From contig CAMLIF010000002.1 in assembly GCA_946479985.1 (NCBI GenBank), positions 1 to 64,000 on the forward strand: a stretch of 64,000 nucleotides of DNA, in the 5' to 3' direction. Shown here in pieces: positions 1-7,492 of this stretch (within the stretch, counting starts at the first letter, position 1; the number at the start of each line of letters is the position of its first letter). A program made the position numbers and the translations under genes. The stretch comes from an uncultured Flavobacteriales bacterium. Its GTDB lineage: Bacteria > Bacteroidota > Bacteroidia > Flavobacteriales > Crocinitomicaceae. Under the pieces are notes generated by a model that saw only the letters and a program-made list of their open reading frames with translations, had not been told where the DNA came from and made no database searches.

Positions 1-163
1 TCAGTGAATCGGATGCTGTTGATACTGTGAGAAGTGTATCGGGTGGAGTTGTTGCCAGGAGCTGACTGTCGGTAGCGCGTTTTGTTGTATCTGAAACCTG
101 AGCAAATCCCATTTGAGTGATGCTTAAAGTCAATACAATGAATATTCCGCGTAGTCCTGTCAT
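1..163 (-). CDS. Secreted protein, N-terminal part only (gene runs off the window)
   Basis: Only the first 54 codons are present. The ATG at 163 starts a typical signal peptide (MTGLRGIFIVLTLSITQ then MGFAQ, with cleavage likely after the AQ near residue 21), followed by a Thr/Ser/Asp-rich stretch with no recognisable domain. An AAAGGAAA run lies directly before the start and a full promoter lies upstream. In other flavobacteria a MerR-like regulator often sits beside envelope genes such as M23 peptidases, but nothing in this fragment shows which family it is. The export signal is seen; the function is unknown. Confidence 0.7.
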   Translation of the reverse strand, partial: MTGLRGIFIVLTLSITQMGFAQVSDTTKRATDSQLLATTPPDTLLTVSTASDSL

Positions 164-179
164 TTTCCTTTCGTGCATG

Positions 180-208
180 CAAAATTATCATTATTTTCAC
201 GGAATCAA
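180..208 (-). promoter_or_regulatory. Promoter of the leftward secreted-protein gene
   Basis: On the minus strand TTG (208-206) is followed after 18 nt by TAATTTTG (187-180), a perfect match to the Bacteroidota -33/-7 consensus TTG-N17-20-TAnnTTTG. The start codon at 163 is 16 nt downstream. Confidence 0.6.
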
Positions 209-219
209 AATCATTCATT

Positions 220-585
220 TTGAGCACAATAGATAAATCGAAACTTACAAAGTTATATTACAGCATTGGAGAAGTGGCTTCGCTTTTCGATGTAAACGCT
301 TCTTTAATAAGGTTTTGGGAGAAGGAATTCACCATTATTCAACCTAAAAAGAACAGTAAAGGAAACAGATTGTTTACCGTTAAGGATATTGAACATTTTA
401 ACAAGATTTACCAACTGGTTAAACTGGAAGGGTATACACTTGAAGGAGCAAAAAAAGCGCTTAAAATGAAAACGAAATCAGGTGGAAAACAGGAGGAAAT
501 GTTGGCTTTGGATAATACCCAGATTATTTCAAAATTGGAAGAAATAAAAAGTCAATTATTGTCTTCAAAGAAGAGAGATCTCTAG
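220..585 (+). CDS. MerR-family transcriptional regulator
   Basis: A 121-residue DNA-binding protein. Residues 14-85 form a MerR winged-helix domain: the YSIGEVASLFDV start of the helix-turn-helix, then a LIRFWEKEF recognition segment, a basic wing (KKNSKGNR), and TLEGAKKALK. The rest is a short Lys-rich helical tail with no effector-binding domain, so it is a minimal MerR. The only in-frame initiator ahead of the HTH is TTG at 220, with no Shine-Dalgarno site. That TTG lies inside the sequence TCATTTTG, which resembles a -7 promoter element, so the exact start is uncertain. Its target is unknown; it is divergent from the secreted-protein gene that starts at 163. Confidence 0.85.
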   Translation: MSTIDKSKLTKLYYSIGEVASLFDVNASLIRFWEKEFTIIQPKKNSKGNRLFTVKDIEHFNKIYQLVKLEGYTLEGAKKALKMKTKSGGKQEEMLALDNTQIISKLEEIKSQLLSSKKRDL

Positions 586-628
586 ATTTTGATAAACCTT
601 GGATTGGCAGTTAAGTGTCTTTCAATTA

Positions 629-1750
629 TCAGTTTCCACTGAAAACATTATCAATAGAAGTCAGTGAATCATGAATTTCTTTGTTCGTAATGATTTCGTC
701 TATTTTGACTGCTCCAATTCCATTCAGTAATACACAGCGAACTCCCTGATTGTCGTTTTTCTTGTCGTTTTGGATCAGATGAATAACTTCTTGCTTAGCA
801 TCTTCCGTTAAAACTACATAATCGTAAATCTGCGACAAATACGTAGTGATTTCCATATATTCCCGCTCAGTAATCAGCGATCGTTTTAAAGAAAGATAAC
901 TTTCGGCCATCATTCCAAGCGCAACAGCATGTCCGTGCGTTATAGGTTCATTCTGAAGGCAGAAACCTTCAATTCCGTGACCAATTGTGTGACCAAAATT
1001 CAATGCTTTACGGAAGTATTTTTCCTTCGGATCTTCGTTTACAATTCCAACCTTTAAATCTACAGACCGCGCTATAACGTCAATTAAATGTTCATTTTCA
1101 ATCAGTTTAATCGGATCAAGGGTATGAAATAATTCCCAGAGGCGTTTATCAGCAATTAAACCATGCTTCAACATCTCGGCATAGCCACTTACCAATTGTT
1201 CTTCGGGTAAAGTATGTAAAAAGGCCGGATCAATATATACCGCTTTCGGATGCTCAAATGTTCCGATCTGATTTTTATACGGTCCCAGATCAATTCCTGT
1301 TTTCCCTCCTATTGCAGCATCAACCATTCCTAAAAGCGACGTTGGAATATGAATAAAGTCTACACCCCTTTTAAATACAGAAGCAATAAATCCACCCATA
1401 TCTGTTACAACTCCTCCTCCAAGGTTAATTATGAGATCAGAGCGTACAATTCCGTACTCACTCATGGCTTCCCATACCTGAAAGCAAACCTCCAGAACCT
1501 TGTTTTCTTCACCTGCAGGCAGAAGCATTACCTCAGCTTTTTCCAGCTCAGTAAAAGTTGTTAAGAGATATTCTAAACAATGATCGTGTGTATTTTCATC
1601 TACCATAATGATTTTACGGCTATTGGCATAACGGCCCGTAAGTAAATCATGCAAGGAAGACTCTTCTAACCGACTGATTTCTACACTGTTTTCTTCAATT
1701 TGGAATTGTTTCAAGACGATACTGTTAAAATGATATGAAGTTTCGGACAA
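629..1750 (-). CDS. aroB: 3-dehydroquinate synthase
   Basis: Second step of the shikimate pathway: NAD+- and Zn-dependent conversion of DAHP to 3-dehydroquinate in the cytoplasm. The NAD-binding stretch (INLGGGVVTDMGGF, near residues 108-121), the IPTSLLGMVDAAIGGKTG motif, and the metal-site segments GYAEMLKHG, NFGHTIGHG and THGHAVALG are all present. The length (373 aa with the TTG start) is normal. The TTG at 1750 is odd because it overlaps a perfect TATTTTTG promoter element (1755-1748). A transcript from that element would begin downstream, so translation may begin later, for example at an in-frame TTG near 1714, or from another promoter. The gene diverges from proline dehydrogenase with about 30 nt between them. 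Confidence 0.95.
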   Translation of the reverse strand: MSETSYHFNSIVLKQFQIEENSVEISRLEESSLHDLLTGRYANSRKIIMVDENTHDHCLEYLLTTFTELEKAEVMLLPAGEENKVLEVCFQVWEAMSEYGIVRSDLIINLGGGVVTDMGGFIASVFKRGVDFIHIPTSLLGMVDAAIGGKTGIDLGPYKNQIGTFEHPKAVYIDPAFLHTLPEEQLVSGYAEMLKHGLIADKRLWELFHTLDPIKLIENEHLIDVIARSVDLKVGIVNEDPKEKYFRKALNFGHTIGHGIEGFCLQNEPITHGHAVALGMMAESYLSLKRSLITEREYMEITTYLSQIYDYVVLTEDAKQEVIHLIQNDKKNDNQGVRCVLLNGIGAVKIDEIITNKEIHDSLTSIDNVFSGN

Positions 1751-1755
1751 AAATA
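1748..1755 (-). promoter_or_regulatory. TATTTTTG, -7-like element overlapping the aroB start
   Basis: Perfect TAnnTTTG on the minus strand. Its last three bases are the only available upstream start codon of aroB. No TTG lies at the usual -33 spacing. Confidence 0.35.
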
Positions 1756-1767
1756 ACTGAAACCAAT

Positions 1768-1775
1768 TAATTTTG
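1768..1775 (+). promoter_or_regulatory. TAATTTTG, -7 element of proline dehydrogenase
   Basis: Perfect TAnnTTTG ending 4 nt before the ATG at 1780. With a transcription start about 5-8 nt after the element the mRNA would be leaderless. No -33 TTG is seen at normal spacing. Confidence 0.45.
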
Positions 1776-1779
1776 TGAC

Positions 1780-2952
1780 ATGTTATCTTTCAATAATACA
1801 GAAATTGCTTTTAAGCACAAAACCGACAAAGAATTAAAAAGAGCTGCTTTTTTATTCTCTGTAATTGGTAATCCAACTATGGTGAAAATCGGTAAAGGAA
1901 TGACCAATTTTGGTCTGAAAGCACATTTACCAATTAAGGGCATTATTAAGCGAACTATTTTCAGTCAGTTCTGCGGTGGTGAAACAATCGAAGAATGTAC
2001 CAAAACTATTGACACCTTATGGGAGAGCCGGGTTGGTACAATCCTGGATTATTCAATTGAAGGTAAAACCAGTGACGAAGATTTCGAATCAACTACCCGT
2101 GAAATAATTGCAACTATTCACAAAGGAAAAGGAAATCCGGGAATTCCGTTCGCAGTATTTAAGATTACAGGTATTTGCAGATTCAACGTATTGGAAGAAA
2201 CAAACAATGGAATTGAAAACATTTCTGTAGATACGTTAAAGGCTTACGAAGCTATGCATGAACGTGTACGACGTATTTGTCAGGCAGCTTATGATTCAAA
2301 GGTTCCGGTGTTTATTGATGCAGAAGAGTCCTGGATCCAGGATGCAATTGATCGTGTTACACACGAAATGATGGAGCTGTTCAATAAAGAAGAAGTAATT
2401 GTATATAATACTGTTCAGATCTATCGTCATGATCGTCTGGCGTTTTTAAAAGAGAGCATTTCATGGGCAAAAACCAACGGATTAAAATATGGGGTAAAGC
2501 TGGTTCGTGGAGCGTATATGGAAAAAGAAAGAGCAAGAGCTGCTCAAAAAGGTTATCCCTCTCCTATTCAGCCAAACAAAGAGGCTTGTGATTCCGATTA
2601 CAACGCTTCCCTGGAATATTTGGTTTCTGAAATAGATTCAATGGCTTTGGTTGCCGGTTCGCACAATGAATATTCAAGTCAATACCTTGCAGAATTACTG
2701 GTTAAACACAACATCCCGAAAAATGACCGCAGAATCTATTTTGCCCAGCTTTTAGGAATGAGTGATCATATTTCATATAATCTGGCGTTTGAAGGATATA
2801 ACGTCGCTAAATACGTTCCTTATGGCCCAATTCACGAAGTAATGCCTTACCTGCTTCGCCGGGCAAATGAAAACACTTCAGTAAAAGGACAAACCGGAAG
2901 AGAATTATCACTGATTCGAGCGGAGAGACAGCGGAGAAAAGAACAACAATAA
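1780..2952 (+). CDS. Proline dehydrogenase
   Basis: FAD-dependent oxidation of L-proline to pyrroline-5-carboxylate, probably associated with the membrane. The 390-residue protein has the PRODH barrel. Visible motifs are GTILDYSIEG near the N-terminal third, VPVFIDAEESW, TVQIYRHD, GVKLVRGAYMEKER (the substrate/FAD-site strand), and the C-terminal LLRRANENTSVKGQ with its conserved Arg pair. It is a monofunctional enzyme; no pyrroline-5-carboxylate dehydrogenase domain is fused, and none is encoded nearby. It has its own promoter-like element and is closed by a strong terminator. The gene symbol is left blank because putA usually denotes the bifunctional form. Confidence 0.93.
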   Translation: MLSFNNTEIAFKHKTDKELKRAAFLFSVIGNPTMVKIGKGMTNFGLKAHLPIKGIIKRTIFSQFCGGETIEECTKTIDTLWESRVGTILDYSIEGKTSDEDFESTTREIIATIHKGKGNPGIPFAVFKITGICRFNVLEETNNGIENISVDTLKAYEAMHERVRRICQAAYDSKVPVFIDAEESWIQDAIDRVTHEMMELFNKEEVIVYNTVQIYRHDRLAFLKESISWAKTNGLKYGVKLVRGAYMEKERARAAQKGYPSPIQPNKEACDSDYNASLEYLVSEIDSMALVAGSHNEYSSQYLAELLVKHNIPKNDRRIYFAQLLGMSDHISYNLAFEGYNVAKYVPYGPIHEVMPYLLRRANENTSVKGQTGRELSLIRAERQRRKEQQ

Positions 2953-2968
2953 AAAGCAATAAAAAGTT

Positions 2969-3008
2969 AAAAAGCCGGGGCGAAAACTTTTTCGCCCCGG
3001 CTTTTTTT
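2969..3008. terminator. Bidirectional terminator between convergent genes
   Basis: A perfect inverted repeat, AAAAGCCGGGGCGAAAA and its complement separated by a few bases, with a T-run on each strand. It ends both the proline dehydrogenase gene (+) and the giant secreted-protein gene (-). Confidence 0.9.
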
Positions 3009-3022
3009 ATTCATCAATTTTA

Positions 3023-5812
3023 TTATTTCACCACATTCACGTGGCCAACTACCACTTTCCGTGCATCAGATGCGCTTGTTTGGAATTCTATTTTCCAGGT
3101 ATAGCTTCCATCTTGCACTAGTTTTTCATGGTAAGTTCCATCCCATCCGATTTTATCATTATTGGTTTCGAATATAATTTCGCCCCAACGATTAAAAATC
3201 TTCATATTGAAATCGAATGGATCATAACCCGATGTGAATACCGGAACAAATGTCTGATTGTTCTCATCACCGTCCGGAGTAAATGTATTCGGAACATAAT
3301 AGATTATTTCCTCATTCACAACGATAACAGCATAAGCTGTATCTGTACATCCGGAAGGAGTATAAACTATCAATTCTATCAAATAGTTGCCTTCGGCAGC
3401 CGGGTATGTGTGTGTTGGTTCAAAAGCCGTTGAAGATGTCTGATCACCGAAATTCCACACATACGAAGTCGCATTGGATGAGTTGTTGATCATTTGAGTT
3501 GTAGTATTCAAAGTTGACAATACCGCAGGGTTCGGAACAAATGAAGCTACCGGATCAGGAGTAACACAGATATAATTTGTGAGTGTAGCTGTTCCCAAAC
3601 AGCCTGCTGCAGATTGGGTACTTAACGTTACGTCGTAGCAGCCAACTGTTGTATAGGTATGTGTAATTGTCGCACACCCGGTTCCTGTTGTCCCATCACC
3701 AAAATCCCAGGTACAATTTGAACCACCTGATAAATTAGTGAAGGTAACCGTTAGTGGTGCACAACCTGAAGTAACATTTGCACTGAACGTTGGCTGTGCA
3801 GCAGGATCTACTGTAACAGTAACATCATCTGTACTCTGACATCCTGCCGGAGATGTTCCAGTAACGGTATAAGTTCCTGTTGCTCCCGGCGTAAACGCTA
3901 CACCATCTGCAACACCATTTGTCCATGTATATACATTTCCAGCCGTACCGGAACCGCTTAAAGTTACCTGCTGACCTAAACAAACGTTTTGATCAAGACC
4001 GGCTGAAACAGTAGGTAAACCATTCACCGTAAGATCAAAAGTTGCTGACGGTGGACAAGCTCCACCCGTCCCAACATAAGTAATTGTATAAGGTCCAGGA
4101 GTTGACGCTGCCAAATTAATAACACCCGTTGCAGCATTTATAGAAAGTCCGGCTGTACTGGAAAAAGTTCCACTCGCCGAACCTGTTACTGTTGGTGACG
4201 GATTCGGATCAGTTGTACAGTAATTAGTCTGAGGATAAGTAAGTGTTGCACCACCACCACCGGTCATAGTTCCTGCAACAGTGATCGGACAACCGTTGTC
4301 ATCTTCCACATCGAACGAATATGAATCACCACTGGTTAATCCGCCTAATACAATACTTCCTCCATTCGCACAAGTAGTATTTACAAAACTTGCTGATGCC
4401 GGAGTTAAAGAACCAGCAACAACAGTGAATTGGGAACCATCAATTTCAGGTAAACCACCATTAATGGTTGCAGTAACTTCTCCTGTAGCACAGTTTGTAA
4501 CTTGGGTCATTGTGATTTCAGGTAAGTACTGAACTTCAAATGGAGTACCCATTTCATAACAATACTGTGTTGTTTCAACAGAACTAACCGTATTAGAATC
4601 CAAACTGTACATAGTAACGGGTACGAAATAAACAATGTTATTTGCAAAGACTCCGGGAAAGTTGTCTATCCAGAACATATCATTCAATTCATTTAAATCC
4701 CCTTCAGTGACCAACCCAAGGAAACATGGATCGTCACCAATCCAATCTGGGTATGAGGGAACAACAGCAACTGTTGGTGGACAAGAATAGACTAACCAAC
4801 CAATTCCTGGATTATACGGATCATCTTCACTGGCAACCTGTGCGGAAGGTGTATAATCACCATTTGGCATCGCGTCAAATGTATCACCGAAACACAACTG
4901 ATAATCAGTTGAAGCAGTTCCATTAACCTCTACGGTAAATGTTCCTATATCAGCTGCACAACTACAATCCGCCACACCTGTAAAGTTCATAACTGTTTCA
5001 CATGCTGGATCAGCAGAAAAGGAGAATGTTACGGTACTAGCAGCACCATCAGCCGGAATGTTTGTAATATTATAGGCATAAGTTTGACCGTCAACAAATG
5101 GCGGATTAAATGTTTGTGTGTAAGTAGATGTTCCATTATCCACTTGAACAGTAACCGTACCTGTTCCCGGATTATCCTCGTATGTAAACTCACCCGATAA
5201 ATTATAGGTATTGTCAGGATTACAAGGGCTTATTTCAGTGCTGGTAAAAGAGAAATAACAATCCTGAGGCGGAACAATCGAACAGTTTGTTGTTGCAGTT
5301 CCGGTTGAAGTAGCTGTAATATCAGTAGGATCACCTGAATAATTCGTAATCAGGAACATATAAAACTGACCCGCGACTGCACCAGAAATTACTGCTGTTT
5401 CATTTGCAGCAGTACTGTAGCTGCAATCAACAATATTTCCACATGGATATGAATCGAACAAACTACAACCATCAAAAGAACCACTTCCAGTAAGGTTTGA
5501 ACAAGCAGTTCCCAAATTTGCAAATGGACCCCAGCAAATAAAGTCGATATCAACACCGGCAGAGTTGGTAAGATTGATATTTAAGTTTCCACCGGTAGCA
5601 ATTTGAAGATAGTACCATGCCGGATTTGGCTGATCCAACAAACAGCCGTATTCAGGACCTGATTCTGCTGTTGTGCTGGTGGAAGCCGGGAAAGTATAGG
5701 AGTTTCCTGTACAAAAAGGATCTGCGCTGGCACAGTTAGTGCCTTGAGCGAATGTAAAATGTTGACAACATAAAAGTGCAGCCAACGTAAGAATTGCGTA
5801 TAATTTCTTCAT
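3023..5812 (-). CDS. Giant secreted adhesin-like protein with PKD domains and gliding-motility C-terminal domain
   Basis: About 929 residues. The start is set at ATG 5812, which opens a signal peptide (MKKLYAILTLAALLCC then QHFTFAQG); a GTG 7 codons upstream is less likely. Order of parts: a Cys-rich N-terminal module with NPAWYYLQIATGGNL and WGPF, then DCSYSTAANE and ATTNCSIVP (about residues 25-180); several Ig-like/Thr-rich repeats; two PKD domains (CTWDFGDGTTG near 700 and YVWNFGDQTS near 785); and a final 92-residue gliding-motility-associated/T9SS type B sorting domain from YVPNTFTPDG, with FNRWGEIIFE and GWDGTY. The protein is exported by Sec and then T9SS to the cell surface. Base composition is Thr/Ser/Gly-rich as in other such proteins. 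It lies directly downstream of a short secreted protein and is probably co-transcribed with it. Confidence 0.9.
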   Translation of the reverse strand: MKKLYAILTLAALLCCQHFTFAQGTNCASADPFCTGNSYTFPASTSTTAESGPEYGCLLDQPNPAWYYLQIATGGNLNINLTNSAGVDIDFICWGPFANLGTACSNLTGSGSFDGCSLFDSYPCGNIVDCSYSTAANETAVISGAVAGQFYMFLITNYSGDPTDITATSTGTATTNCSIVPPQDCYFSFTSTEISPCNPDNTYNLSGEFTYEDNPGTGTVTVQVDNGTSTYTQTFNPPFVDGQTYAYNITNIPADGAASTVTFSFSADPACETVMNFTGVADCSCAADIGTFTVEVNGTASTDYQLCFGDTFDAMPNGDYTPSAQVASEDDPYNPGIGWLVYSCPPTVAVVPSYPDWIGDDPCFLGLVTEGDLNELNDMFWIDNFPGVFANNIVYFVPVTMYSLDSNTVSSVETTQYCYEMGTPFEVQYLPEITMTQVTNCATGEVTATINGGLPEIDGSQFTVVAGSLTPASASFVNTTCANGGSIVLGGLTSGDSYSFDVEDDNGCPITVAGTMTGGGGATLTYPQTNYCTTDPNPSPTVTGSASGTFSSTAGLSINAATGVINLAASTPGPYTITYVGTGGACPPSATFDLTVNGLPTVSAGLDQNVCLGQQVTLSGSGTAGNVYTWTNGVADGVAFTPGATGTYTVTGTSPAGCQSTDDVTVTVDPAAQPTFSANVTSGCAPLTVTFTNLSGGSNCTWDFGDGTTGTGCATITHTYTTVGCYDVTLSTQSAAGCLGTATLTNYICVTPDPVASFVPNPAVLSTLNTTTQMINNSSNATSYVWNFGDQTSSTAFEPTHTYPAAEGNYLIELIVYTPSGCTDTAYAVIVVNEEIIYYVPNTFTPDGDENNQTFVPVFTSGYDPFDFNMKIFNRWGEIIFETNNDKIGWDGTYHEKLVQDGSYTWKIEFQTSASDARKVVVGHVNVVK

Positions 5813-5835
5813 AACAATTTGCGTTAGATACACGA

Positions 5836-6396
5836 TTATTTACTTTCTTCCTGAGATTTAAGAAGCGCTGTTCTCTTTTCAACCAATGAAGCACGCTGCT
5901 TGGCCATCATGTCGTACCAACCGGTTTCAAGAGCCTCTTGGTTTTCTCCCTGATCTGATTTCACATGTGCAACTTTATTATCAATTGCTTTAATCACATA
6001 ATCCAAATGCTCAACAGTTTCGACCGGGGCACTACTAACAGTACTCACTGTGCCTGAAGAAGCTACTTTCAATTCAATTGGCTTTATGGCAGTTTCCTGA
6101 TTAGTTGATTTGTTTTTTTCCAAAACAAGCTGTTGTCGCTTGGTTTCAAGCGCATCCATTGTTCCGTCAGCTTTAGCTTTATCGTATTCAGCTTGATTTT
6201 TGGAATAATAAGCAAATTTGGCATCAATAGCAGCAATCTGTCTATCAATTTGATTTACCGAAACCGGTTCAGTTCCAAGGGGAGTAACAGTTTCTGTTTT
6301 GTTCTCTTTTGGAGTACCAGTTAACTCTTGAGCATTTAATTGGGCAAAAGAGGCAACTAGAAGAGAAGAAACTGTGAGCAGTAGTTTTTCTTTCAT
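5836..6396 (-). CDS. Short secreted protein with two internal repeats
   Basis: 186 residues from ATG 6396 (MKEKLLLTVSSLLVASFAQ signal peptide, cleavage near NAQ); a TTG five codons upstream is less likely. The mature part holds two related helical units, about residues 49-95 (IDRQIAAIDAKFAYYSKNQ...) and 131-180 (LDYVIKAIDNKVAHVKSDQ...). Each contains a Y-D or W-Y-D element followed by a Lys/Gln/Leu-rich helix, and the two are separated by a Ser/Thr/Val linker. I recognise no family. It ends 23 nt before the giant adhesin, an arrangement seen again at 14.6-16.5 kb and 63.2 kb. A structural or chaperone-like partner role is inference only. Confidence 0.75.
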   Translation of the reverse strand: MKEKLLLTVSSLLVASFAQLNAQELTGTPKENKTETVTPLGTEPVSVNQIDRQIAAIDAKFAYYSKNQAEYDKAKADGTMDALETKRQQLVLEKNKSTNQETAIKPIELKVASSGTVSTVSSAPVETVEHLDYVIKAIDNKVAHVKSDQGENQEALETGWYDMMAKQRASLVEKRTALLKSQEESK

Positions 6397-6415
6397 AGTT
6401 CTAAATTTCAAAAAC

Positions 6416-6453
6416 TTAACGGAAAATGTGAAATAAGGTTGCTTTTCCGTTAA
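6416..6453 (-). promoter_or_regulatory. 11-bp perfect inverted repeat upstream of the secreted pair
   Basis: TTAACGGAAAA (6416-6426) and TTTTCCGTTAA (6443-6453) are exact complements separated by 16 nt, centred 38 nt before the start codon at 6396. A -7-like TATTTTTA lies just upstream (6472-6465 on the minus strand). It could be an operator or a leader hairpin; there is no T-run after it, so it is not a normal terminator. Confidence 0.5.
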
Positions 6454-6589
6454 ATTTTGTTGCTTAAAAATAATACTCCTTTTGATTGAAAAGCTAGATT
6501 GTTCAAATTTTCACGAAAACAGTGAGCCAAGATTTTATTTTATCAAATTGACAAAATATTCACTGCGCATTAAAGCGGTAAACTGATTG

Positions 6590-7492
6590 TTATTCAGCAA
6601 GATTAAGCCAATCTCTTGACGTAGATAAGATTTCCAGTGTTTGCTGCTCTCTCGAACCAGCGGATGGTTCATTCTGATACTCCCAGCTTGCATCAGGAGG
6701 AAGGCTCATTAAAATTGATTCTGTTCTTCCGTTCGAAATCAAACCAAATTTGGTACCACGGTCATGAACAAGATTAAACTCGACATAACGGCCTCTTCTT
6801 AAGTTTCTCCAGCGAAGCTGATCTTCTGTAATTGGCAGATTTTTACCTAATTCTACTTGTTCTCCGTAAATTACAGGAAACTGCTCTCCTAATCCGACTG
6901 CAAAGTCCATTAGTAGTTTTTTCGAATGTGATTCTGTGGGAACCAGGTGATCATAAAAAATTCCGCCAATCCCTCTGGATTCACCCCTGTGCGGAATATG
7001 AAAGTATGTATCGGCCCAAGGTTTGAATTTGGAATAAAACTCCGTATCAAACTTATCACAAATATCTTTCAATCTTTGGTGAAATTTCACAGCATTTTCG
7101 TCAACAACATAATGTGGTGTCAAATCAATACCGCCGCCAAACCAGCAGGCACCATTATCCAGTTCGAAGTATCGAACGTTCATGTGTATAATAGGAACAT
7201 GCGGGCTTCTTGGATGAAGAACTATGGATACACCTGTAGCAAAGAAGGTATTGCCTTCTATTTTCATTTGAGCGCGCATTGTTTCATTTACTTCGCCGTG
7301 AACGACGGAATAAGCTACCCCACCCTTTTCAATGATTTTCCCGCCGGTAATTGTGCAGGTGAATCCTCCGCCGCCTTCAGATCTTGTCCATGCGTCTTCG
7401 TTAAATTTCGCAAGTCCGTCAACTATCTCAAGTTGTTTACAGATATATAACTGCAATGTTCTGAACCGCTCGCCAATCTCGTCTTTACTCAT
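6590..7492 (-). CDS. hemF: Coproporphyrinogen III oxidase, oxygen-dependent
   Basis: Oxidative decarboxylation of coproporphyrinogen III to protoporphyrinogen IX in heme synthesis, using O2. The conserved stretches are GGGFTCTITGG, MNVRYFELDN, WWFGGGIDLTP-like WFGGGIDLTPHY, IPHRGESRGIGGIFYDH, RWRNLRRGRYVEFNLVHDRGTKFGL and SLPPDASWEY. I chose the ATG at 7492 (300 aa, the usual family length) because AAAAGGAA lies 8 nt before it, a rare clear Shine-Dalgarno site here. The ATG at 7528 has none. The first 8 nt overlap the end of the LysM gene, so the two are translationally coupled. The oxygen-dependent enzyme points to aerobic growth. Confidence 0.95.
   Translation of the reverse strand: MSKDEIGERFRTLQLYICKQLEIVDGLAKFNEDAWTRSEGGGGFTCTITGGKIIEKGGVAYSVVHGEVNETMRAQMKIEGNTFFATGVSIVLHPRSPHVPIIHMNVRYFELDNGACWFGGGIDLTPHYVVDENAVKFHQRLKDICDKFDTEFYSKFKPWADTYFHIPHRGESRGIGGIFYDHLVPTESHSKKLLMDFAVGLGEQFPVIYGEQVELGKNLPITEDQLRWRNLRRGRYVEFNLVHDRGTKFGLISNGRTESILMSLPPDASWEYQNEPSAGSREQQTLEILSTSRDWLNLAE

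Noticed and set aside
5813..5833. GTG start for the giant secreted protein
   Set aside because: The ATG at 5812 gives a standard signal peptide directly; the upstream seven residues add nothing.
6947..7450. 167-codon open frame on the plus strand
   Set aside because: It lies wholly opposite hemF, whose protein is clearly conserved; the translated sequence shows no domain.
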